Shown here piece after piece: positions 19,530-64,000 of a stretch of DNA of 64,000 bases. Position numbers and translations under genes: made by a program. The stretch is taken from assembly GCA_009760855.2 (NCBI GenBank), contig WPIO01000002.1, positions 13,254,501 to 13,318,500 of the forward strand, written 5' to 3'. This stretch comes from Cristatella mucedo. Lineage: Eukaryota > Bryozoa > Phylactolaemata > Cristatellidae. The notes below the pieces were generated by a model. The model did no database searches. It had not been told where the DNA came from and worked only from the letters and a program-made list of their open reading frames with translations. The stretch's first letter is position 1, and each line of letters begins with the position of its first letter.

Positions 19530-22500
19530 GAGCCGAAAATACCCACATGGAAAATATCCTTAGCAGAAGTCGCCTTCACTTTTAGAGTCGGCGTAGCATA
19601 ATTTTTATCAAAATTTTGGCCTGCGCGAAGTATTGCTCAATACGCGTACGATCCCAACCGCTCGGAGTTTGTGTACACTTGGAACACACATTGCAATGCG
19701 GGGGAGTATCGCAGCTGTTATAACTTTTAAACTAACCGCTCCTAAACACAGCGTCTCCCCTTCTCGCCAATGCTTACTAGTGCAAATTTAAGGTAGGCAG
19801 CAAGCAACAGGCGTCGACTCAGGTGGTCGGACCAACCGGAAGTCTGACCACCCTATTTTCGTTGTAACTGTTCCGGATTCGTAATATTTCCTACCGCCGA
19901 ATCTGGTTGGGGGGCTGGGGTGTGCCTGAAACTAATCCTGTTTGGCGCATTCGCCAAGCCTTTGTGTGGGGTGCGAGTAAAGACAGCTGCAATAATACTT
20001 GGTGTGCCAGAGATGCGACTTGCAGTGCTACGCTGCTGCGGTGGGAGCCACTTCACGGAGTCTCGTTATAAAAAAAAAGTAAACCAGCTGATTTAGCAGC
20101 CTCATTCATGCTTGAGGTCCCCCGGACTTCCACGGGTCACTACTAATGTCATTGGTTTATGGGTTCTGGCTGCCATAATCTCGGACCCTGGTGTTGACCG
20201 GCACCCTTAGCGGATCTGACAATGCAGGCAAGGCACACAGTTTTTTGGTCTGGTTCATTCTGGCTTATCATTAAGTAGGACTGTAGATTACTGCTGTTAG
20301 CTGAGCCCTTGGATTCTAGATTCTTGGACCAAGTGCGACCTCTATAAAGATTTGAATATAATTCATTTATATTGAGCATTAAGAGAGCTAATCTCTATCC
20401 TCCACTTGGCATATGCCAAATGCTAGACCCCCATGACCTCGGTCGTTAAAGGCGAGCATCTTACCCCTTGATCAAACCAGGGTGGCATTTGAGCATATGC
20501 TGCAGTCATCCCTAGTGGGTTGGTGTTCCTGGTTTCCTATGTTCACCCGCCCCAGCTCCGTGTATCCAAACGAAACCTGTCGTTGCTCATCCAGCCCACC
20601 CGGGTTTGCTGTCGCCGACAACCTGCCGCTGAACGATTATCTAGTGAGGCTGCCTAAAATGGCCACGACCCAAAAGGTTCTGATTCTAGTAAAAAGAAGT
20701 TACTGTAATAGGCCATAATCATGTGCAGGATATAAAATAGGCTTCCATAACAAGGAAGCAAAGTTTCAATACATTTAAATTTGTTGTGCCAAAATGGTAA
20801 GCAACAACCTCTGTTAAGAGCAAGCGTTAAGCATAATTGCAAACGTCTGCCCTAATCGTTCTCCGAACGTCAGGTAGACATGAGAAAAGCATGTCTTCAG
20901 ATGTGATACGATTTAATTGAGCTCTCCGAGTCTTCTAATTCACTTCACCACGAAAACTTGATTCAGGCCCTAAGATTGACTGGGCCAATTCATTAGCATG
21001 ACGGCCCTAAGCCAGTTTTAAGTGTTTTGGAAAAAATACTGAACACCTGTAGCTTATTGTGCTTCGGCTCATTGCCCGGTTAAAAAGAAAATTAACTCCA
21101 CGAAGGCCCATTGCACAATGTGCTGCATAATTCTGCCAGTATTTTTGGTAGTAAACGCTTTACGTTGTGATTCCAGGGGTCCACTACAGAGGCAATCCCG
21201 GACCGTGACCCTTTGCAAAATTATTGTGAAGGCAATTGTCATTGAAATAGTCAGTAGTCATCGAAACCTTCATTGGAGCAATGCTGCACGTACTGCATAC
21301 ATTTGCTATTTCCAAAATGGGGAATTTACTCGCATTGCCCCCTTGGACTGTGATCTAGTTTTCTTGGATCCAGTTTTCTCCAGCCCTAGTACTCCGTTTG
21401 TGCTAGTCGGGCAAATATTGCTTCTATTGTGTGTGCCTAGCATACACACGTTGTTCATTTAGCCGACACCTAATCTTATTCTTACCAACTAGCTTTCCAG
21501 TAGCAACCTTCAAGCTTTGAGCATGAACTTCTTTGGGGGATGAAAGGATGCCTACAGCTTCACTCTTTATCAATCTTGGCTAGTGGGTTAAATGACATTT
21601 GGGCGGCTGGATCTCTTTGCATTGTCCGTGATACCGGACCCATTTCAGTTCTTACTGCACCGGTCTCACCAATTTGCAACGGTGTAGCGATTGCAAGACC
21701 CGTTTGGTGAAGAGCCCACATTTGGCCCTTGTAAAGACACTCAACTAGATAGTCTTGGGCATTTTAATTTGCGGCAACGGGAGGTTAAGAATTGAGCATA
21801 GCCGAACCATTGCTGTTTTCAGACTGCTGCTTATGTCTAAGTACCTCCAAGACGGGCAGTGCAGCTTTTTTAAGCTGCTCCAAAATGGGAAAATTCATCA
21901 TACTAAAATGAATGTTAAGGTTGGAAGACAAGGTCTCGTATTTTTTCTTTTGTATTAGCTATTTTCTGAAAGGGGCATCGTAAAGTAAGGCATATTAATT
22001 GGATGAATTCATTCTTTGCTAATGGTTCAAGGTCGAATGCCTACTACTGTTCATCGTAAACAAGGGGTTTACAATCTTTTACTCTGGTTGTTATTATAAT
22101 TATGATAGCTCATTTTTATGGGGCCTTACGAGACCTAAATCTCTGTCTAGGAGCTATGAAACTTGCTGGCAGAGAATTAATAACCATGGGGTAGTGATAT
22201 ATACACTGTCATACTTAGGTATGGGGAGGGGGCAGAACCGAGATTTTCATATGGGGGGGTCGAGACCTGCAAGATTTTCACGTGAGGACAAGACCTACAA
22301 GTAAAGAAAAAGTAAAGCACTCAATCGTAGTGTTTATTCGAAATTCGAGGTTGCTCATTGACAGGAATTAGTACATTATTTCGTCCCAGTACCGGTATGG
22401 GGGATATGTATCGGGTCGGCCCTAGGTCATTGCCTTGCTTTTAGGGGCCAAATGACCCCCCTGCCCACTCCCAAGCTCGGCCACTGCTTAGGCAAGCGTT

Positions 22501-22600
22501 TAGAAGCACACAAGTATCGTGCTTAGACAAGTCGGCAGAAGCAAAAACAGACACGTGTTGAATATCACTTGTTTGCAGAACCTCAGGCGAGTAAGGTGAG
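19530..22600. other. Intergenic or 5'-intron DNA without recognised gene
   Basis: Only a minus-strand SINE-2-like fragment (about 20385-20475) could be picked out. The missing first exon of the RCBTB-like gene may lie here, but nothing identifies it. Confidence 0.5.
20385..20475 (-). repeat. SINE-2-like fragment
   Basis: The reverse strand reads GGGGTAAGATGCTCGCC, then ACCGAGGTCATGGGG and GCATATGCCAAGTGGAGG. These resemble the SINE-2 head and its GCATATGTAAAGCACC stretch. Confidence 0.45.
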
Positions 22601-23079
22601 TCACTGAATCATTAGCAGGTGAGCTTGCAAAGCTAGCAGGAAAAATGAAAGTTTACTGGGGAGAAGGGAAAGCTGACCGGAACTGATGTGTTTTTAGCTG
22701 AGTCTTACATAATGCAAGGTCACTGCAGGTAGTGACCTTAACCGGAAGCTACGTCCAGACTTGGTGTATTGGAGCTGAAGGCTCGATCACCGAATGATTT
22801 CAATTTAGTTCGAGGGACGTTGAGATGACGAGATCAAAATCCTGTCCTTTTTAACTGCATCAAGTGCCAGGAGAAATATATTATGTGTTGCTATGCGTGT
22901 CATCAAACGTGCTTGAATTTTATAATCTGAAGTGGACATTCATAGCAACAGCTTATCCAACCGAAATCAGAAAGGAACTGCAGTGGCACTCACATTTGAA
23001 ATTTCTTGTTGATCTCTCGACTATTGGCCAAGTTATGGAATTTACAAGGCACAAAGCAACACAGTAAATAAAGCTGCTT

Positions 23080-23310
23080 AAAGGTCACAAGCATGTATCT
23101 CAAGCTGTAAACATGTACCTTGATGTACCAAGGTTCAACGAGTTGGGACACATGTCGTAAATGATGCACAGATTGGTAAACCTATAGATATGTTGCATCC
23201 TAAATACATCAGGGTTAGTTATGGTTTGCCTTATAGCTTTTTAATAGTTTTCCCTAATGTGGAAATCATCATAACTTGAGATCCCTTGTTTAACTTCTTA
23301 GTCTTTTGAC
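23080..23310. repeat. Dispersed repeat of unknown type, copy 1
   Basis: Resembles 62755-63000 over most of its length: shared CATGTACCT-GATGT, GTTCAAC-AGTT, GG-AAAC and GTGG-AATCATC strings in the same order. No coding sequence or termini recognised. Confidence 0.5.
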
Positions 23311-23493
23311 AGGTACCCTAACTAATTAGTATTTGATTTTCGGACCAATCTTTTCGGTGCATGAAGTGCCAAAAGAAATGTATTGTTACTGCTTGTTATA
23401 TTTAGTGCAGCTATGCAGTAGGCCTATAAGTTTGGATGTGTGGCCATGCTCTTGTGACCTCAGAATTTGTTGACTCATTCCTGACTGTTGTAG

Positions 23494-59650
<36,157 letters not shown>

Positions 59651-60396
59651 CTTGAGCTGGCTGCTCGTGAAGCCAGGCTGTTGCTCATACCCGACGCCAG
59701 CTGTGATCTGCCTTATAGCGATGGCATGTCGCTGGCCTGTTGTTGTAGTTCTTCTCCGTGCTTCATATTTTACATCGCGGAGCGTTGTCCGCCCAAAATG
59801 GGCCGTAGCTCTCTTGATCCTTTCACTATAGTCCTTGAAGCCGTGCTTGGGTTATTGGCCAGCTTCCTTGCCATTTAGTGTCTAGGGCGTGTAGTTTTTT
59901 GCTGTGTTTTTGATCTGATGCTTTTATTGAGACGTGTTGTGGTTTTCTCATGTCATAGAATCAATACCATACTTTTAGGCAAGCTGGACTTATACATGTC
60001 GGTGCATAAAACGCCTATTTATCCAAGAAACCCTGATCCATACGCATATGCAGCATTGTCTGTCAACGCCTTATTTATCTATACATTGCCAGAAATATAC
60101 TTTGTTAAGCAGCCATGTTTCTTTTAACTATTCTGCCTGTGGCTTGAGGCATAGAATCACCCTAGAGTGAGCATTTTATGTGCTGAGTGCCTGCAGTTGG
60201 ACTACCAATTTGCTCTTTCTGTTGATGCTTCTCTAGCTTCTTCGCCAACAAGATAAACAAGGTCAGGTAGTTCATCCCCAGTGTGGCAGCGACCTCTCTG
60301 GAATCATGTCCCTCAATTCCATGCAGCATCTCATTGTGTTTATTCAAGGAGGCTGCTAGTGACCTCATCCTGAAGTTAATATCCCAATAAAAAAGA

Positions 60397-60651
60397 CAGT
60401 CTCTAGACCATATTTACACTGTCCAGCTTCTACGATGCATAGATCTGCTGCTGCCATGCATAGGTAACATCATGAATATGTCAGTCTCTAGACCATATTT
60501 ACACTGTCCAGCTTCTACGATGCATAGATCTGCTGCTGCCATGCATAGGTAACATCATGAATATGTCAGTCTCTAGACCATATTTACACTGTCCAGCTTC
60601 TACGATGCATAGATCTGCTGCTGCCATGCATAGGTAACATCATGATTATGT
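60397..60651. repeat. 85-bp unit tandemly repeated three times
   Basis: The string CAGTCTCTAGACCATATTTA recurs at 60397, 60482 and 60567, an exact 85-base spacing. The units are nearly identical and each corresponds to LINE A reverse-transcriptase coding sequence (C-I-D-L-L-L-P-C-I-G-N-I-M-N-M-S). Confidence 0.95.
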
Positions 60652-61871
60652 CATTAGCCTCAGGTCATGTCCCAGCACTTTTCAAAAAAGCTGTAGTCAG
60701 GCCACTACTCAAGAATGCAACACTAGACCAAGAGAATTTGGTGCGCTTAGTCAGAGGTGCAAACTCGTCGAGCGTGTCTGCTAGTGTCGTGTTGTAGCTA
60801 TCTACCAATGATGAGAGCTCGGAGGGAAGACAGAGGGGAAGCAGATATTTTCGCATGGACAGCATCGATGTCAAGGGTCTTGAGGTTTCGCGATTCACAG
60901 GTTATTTTAGAGGAGGATGTGGGCACACACTGTAGATTGAAGGAGATCTGCATGTGGTCAGATAAGCAGGATTTGGTAATAATTGGTGATGACAAAGTGC
61001 AGTTGTATGAGAAAATCTGGTCGGGTGTGTGACCCTTGATGTGAGTAGGGCCATGCACATGAGCCATAGAGACAGTCAATGCACGAAATTCAGTGCTGAA
61101 GGCGTCAGATAAGTTATCAACTAACTCCCTTGCTGCATGTATTGACGACATCCGCACATGGATGGCAGCAAACTTTCTTAAATTGAATGATGATACAACC
61201 AACTTACTAGTTATGGACAAACCACGTGGGATTCAGAAATTGGAAAAGTCAATGACCACAATCGGCTATGCCACCATGTGTCCTGTTGAATCTGCATGAA
61301 ATCTAGGTGTCATATTCCAAAGTGACCTTTCATTGAACGACCACATCAGCTCCACAATCAAGTCTGCCTACTTTCAGTTATAACAGTGCTCAAATCCGGG
61401 ATAGCTTAGACTGGGATATCGCATCTAAATTGATCCATGCTTTTGTGACATCCGTCTCGACTTCAATAACTCACTGCTTGCTGGTATACCGGCCTGTGCA
61501 ATCAGGCGCTTACAGCTGGTGCAAAACTCTGCTGCTAGGCTTGTCTTTAGTGAGCTTTACAGTTGCCACATCACACTAATTCTTGCCGACCTGCACTGGC
61601 TCCCTGTCAAGAAATGCATTGACTTCACGGTTCTGTCACTCTCTTTTCGATCTCTTCATTATGTGGCTCCAGACTACCTATCAGATCTACTCCCAGACCA
61701 GGCTAAGCATCGTACTACTAGCTTTTCGGAGTCTAATCGTTTATCTCTACCTCGTACGAACCTCAAATCCTTTGGAGACCGTGCCCTTAGTTCGTATGCT
61801 TCTACAGCCTGAAACTAATTTCCGACTTGCGTCACGACATCTCCTGACTTGTTCACATTTAAAAAGAAACT

Positions 61872-62139
61872 TGTAGTCTGAATTATCGTCGCGAGTGGCA
61901 CAGCAAGCTAGCCGACGAGGAACACCACCAGTTTATTTCATCTACACACTCAGCCGGCGGAAGCGCTACTCCCCGCCCGCAGACGTTAGCCAGCTTCTGT
62001 CGTCTGCGGTACCGGAACGCTGCGCTCTCATTCGTTGGCGCCGTTGCCAACGCCTAGCTGCGCTCCGATTGGCTAGCCGGTGGTTGGGAGGGCCACCCAG
62101 CCTAGTACGGGCGGATAACAACATTTAGGTGCTGCCACA
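61872..62139 (-). mobile_element. Candidate solo LTR inside LINE A
   Basis: On the reverse strand it begins TGTGGCAGCACC, has a CCAATCGGAGCG box, an AATAAA in GATGAAATAAACTGG, and ends GACTACA. The TG...CA ends, size near 270 bases and position of AATAAA fit an LTR. The target-site duplication is unclear; about 35 extra bases lie before the LINE resumes. Confidence 0.45.
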
Positions 62140-62304
62140 GACTGGGGTATACATAATCAAAACCACAAAACTTACAGCGCATCTATTTATCACAGCATTT
62201 AGTGGGTCCCTGAGATTCGTCCTTAACGTGTATATTATTCGTCCTTATGCGTGCTGACACTGTTTTCTGATGGCTCTCTATCAAATGTATGATTATTAAA
62301 ATTC

Positions 62305-62465
62305 TTGCCGCTCCTATCGGCCTAGCGATAAGGCGCTCGCACTTCACGACCAAGGTCCCGAGTTCGAGTCCCGAAGCAGGCAATCCCTTATTGCCTACTG
62401 CAAGCTGGGTGATAGACACCAAGGCTCGTCTACCGATATATAAATGAGGCTATTTGATCAGCCTT
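62305..62465 (+). repeat. SINE-1 copy, near full length
   Basis: Head GATAAGGCGCTCGCACTTCA, B box GAGTTCGAGTCC, body GATAGACACCAAGGCTCGTC, tail TATAAATGAGGCTATTTGATC. Confidence 0.85.
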
Positions 62466-62754
62466 GACTTCTACTGCTTTCCTTTCAGACGGAGAGTAGC
62501 AACTGAAATATTGGTGCAGCCAGACTATACAGACTCAGGGCTTTCGAAGCTGCACAGGGAGGCTTGGTTTACTTGCTAATCTCAATTAAATCACTAATGA
62601 GGACATTATAGCCAAACTTACTCGACCTAAACCAGAAACGAACTAGATTATTGATGCATAGGCGGAACCTAAATTATATTCCAAATTTCCCTCCAATTGA
62701 TGAAGTATTGGCTAAGCTACGAAATGTATACGGTAGACGGTAGAGGAGTAATGA

Positions 62755-63000
62755 AAGTTGCAAGCGTGTACCTCAGCTAGCTGCGAACATGTACCTCGAT
62801 GTGCTAATGTTCAACAAGTTTGTACACAAGGCCAATACCATGAAGAGATCGGTAAACAAATTACTTGTGATACTTTGCTTCCTGTTTACTTCTGAGTTAG
62901 ATAGGATTCTCATAATCATGACTTAATGCTTTTTATTTATGTGGGAATCATCAAAACTTCGAAGTGTATTTGTAACGCGTTTGTCTTATGAAGGGTATCA
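62755..63000. repeat. Dispersed repeat of unknown type, copy 2
   Basis: Partner of 23080-23310, same orientation, diverged with small gaps. Confidence 0.5.
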
Positions 63001-63149
63001 TTCATAAAACATGAATTGCTTGACTAATTGTCTCTTTAGTACTCGACCCGTGTGCCTTAACGCTCTCTAAATATGGGCACCAATGCCTTTTAACACGGCC
63101 TCTAAAATGGCTTCTGGGCACAGCTCCTTCAGTACTAAGACTTAGGATC

Positions 63150-63480
63150 CCACAAAATAAAAAAATGTTCAAACATTTGCATAGCGCTCTAATCAGTCTC
63201 AATCTCTTCCTGGGAATGTGAAGTGATAACACACACGATACCGGTGTGCGTAAGCACACAAAGGGCAACTTAAAGCACGGAGCAAATGCTTTGAAGAAAA
63301 CGAGTGGTTTCTTAAGTAACATCGTTTCATAGTTCTCGTGATGTCAGCAGGAATTGAGTACCAGGCTTTAGCAGCATGCCCACTGATGGCACCTGACAAT
63401 TTGGTGCCCATTAAGAGGCATAACCAAAGATGCTGAGACAGCGCTCAGACAACCTGTTGTCAGGCTGGGTAGCATGACAG
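63150..63480 (-). mobile_element. LINE fragment related to family A (third family)
   Basis: The reverse strand encodes G-H-A-A-K-A-W-Y-S-I-P, comparable to A-P-K-A-W-N-S-L-P of LINE A, followed by a 3' region with TCAGTCTCAATCTCTTCC in plus orientation. Similar faint sequence lies at about 22600-22870. Confidence 0.5.
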
Positions 63481-63592
63481 AGCGACAAGTCTCTTGACTC
63501 CAACACCAAGCACTTTCGCTGAAACCATACCGGCCAAGCTCAGTCAACTCACTCTAGACTGTGGCCGTCAACCAGAGGGATCCTGGGATCCT

Positions 63593-63595
<3 letters not shown>

Positions 63596-63681
<86 letters not shown>

Positions 63682-63709
63682 TCTCTCTTCCTCTCTCTCT
63701 CTCTCTCTC
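63596..63709. repeat. CT microsatellite
   Basis: About 114 bases of almost pure CT with two TTCC interruptions near the right end. Confidence 0.97.
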
Positions 63710-63889
63710 GTGAATTTCTCAGGCAGCCGTTTCATTCCAAGCATGTATTGTTTTGCAGTGCCGAGCCATTGTTAGTTTCAAAACCACTCAATATCCGGCG
63801 TCTGTTTGTGGTAAATGAATGTCCCCACAGATGTTGCCAATGCATGGATTTGTGGGTAATCTGCCGCATCACAAAACCGCTAGCCCTTT

Positions 63890-63970
63890 AGTGCCCACCA
63901 CAAACGGTTTCGATAGCCGCTAAGGCTCTTCTGCCCCTATACAAATGAGGCTGTTGAATCAGCTATAAAT
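63890..63970 (+). repeat. SINE-1 3' fragment
   Basis: Shows GATAGCCGCTAAGGCTCTTC and ACAAATGAGGCTGTTGAATC near the right end of the window, without a clear head. Confidence 0.65.
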
Positions 63971-64000
63971 TTATAATTACAGGTCGTCTGGTCAGCATTC

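Larger units (their letters stand above)
60397..62290 (+). mobile_element. Rearranged LINE family A copy
   Basis: Plus-strand RT (S-L-A-S-G-H-V-P, L-D-Q-E-N-L) ends at about 60740. From 60741 to about 61115 the sequence is minus-strand endonuclease C-terminus (H-V-H-G-P-T-H-I-K-G-H-T, L-S-D-H-M-Q-I). From 61116 it is plus-strand RT C-terminus (L-A-A-C-I-D-D-I-R-T-W-M-A-A) through L-H-W-L-P-V-K. An insertion at 61872-62139 interrupts the coding end, and LINE sequence resumes with GCATTTAGTGGGTCCCTGAG. The central RT catalytic region is lost. Confidence 0.8.

Noticed and set aside
21118-21462. 114-codon plus-strand open frame upstream of the RCBTB-like gene
   Set aside because: No motif and no splice signal linking it to the exon at 23494; treated as chance.
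60397-60651. CRISPR-like direct repeats
   Set aside because: Only three adjacent 85-base units without spacers, inside LINE coding sequence of a eukaryotic genome.

Overview
The window looks like nuclear DNA of an invertebrate-type metazoan. Coding sequence is split into short exons with GT/AG borders and consistent codon phase. Introns run to 9 kb, and most of the remaining DNA that I can classify is LINE, tRNA-derived SINE, MITE, LTR and microsatellite sequence. There is no bacterial or viral gene organisation. I cannot place the phylum from this sequence alone.

Two host genes diverge from a CpG-rich stretch near 18.3-18.5 kb. Leftward (minus strand, about 18.0 to 3.5 kb) is a VIT + von Willebrand A domain gene of the VWA5A family. 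I could place 13 exons plus one alternative or relic exon, including all MIDAS metal-site residues. The first coding exon, one internal exon in the 5.7-12.2 kb gap and the 3' end were not found. Rightward (plus strand, 23.5 to 59.65 kb) is an RCBTB1/2-type gene: six exons of RCC1 repeats, a linker/BTB exon, the BTB domain, and a BACK-type C-terminus with a stop at 59650. Eleven exons join without a frame conflict and give about 533 residues, close to the 531-551 of vertebrate RCBTB1/2. Only the initiator-methionine exon is missing.

Between and inside these genes are: LINE family A (CR1/L2-like, 3' tail of ATT repeats); LINE family B (related, tail of ACATT type); two tRNA-like SINE families, one in many copies on both strands; a Tigger/pogo-like MITE; two candidate solo LTRs; and a dispersed repeat of unknown nature. 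Several insertions are nested and can be ordered in time (LINE in SINE at 25.5-26.5 kb, LINE in LINE at 45.9-49.2 kb, LINE tail in LINE at 34.8 kb). A decayed TOPORS-like RING-finger sequence lies antisense in the last intron of the RCBTB gene.

I see no operon, CRISPR array, phage, or convincing new molecular system. The points most worth a second look are the pair of look-alike exons in the VWA5A-type gene (4.26-4.43 and 3.66-3.85 kb), the TOPORS-like relic, and the rearranged LINE at 60.4-62.3 kb, which carries an 85-bp triplication and an inverted endonuclease block. Exon borders were read by eye from splice motifs and protein-family similarity, not from transcripts.
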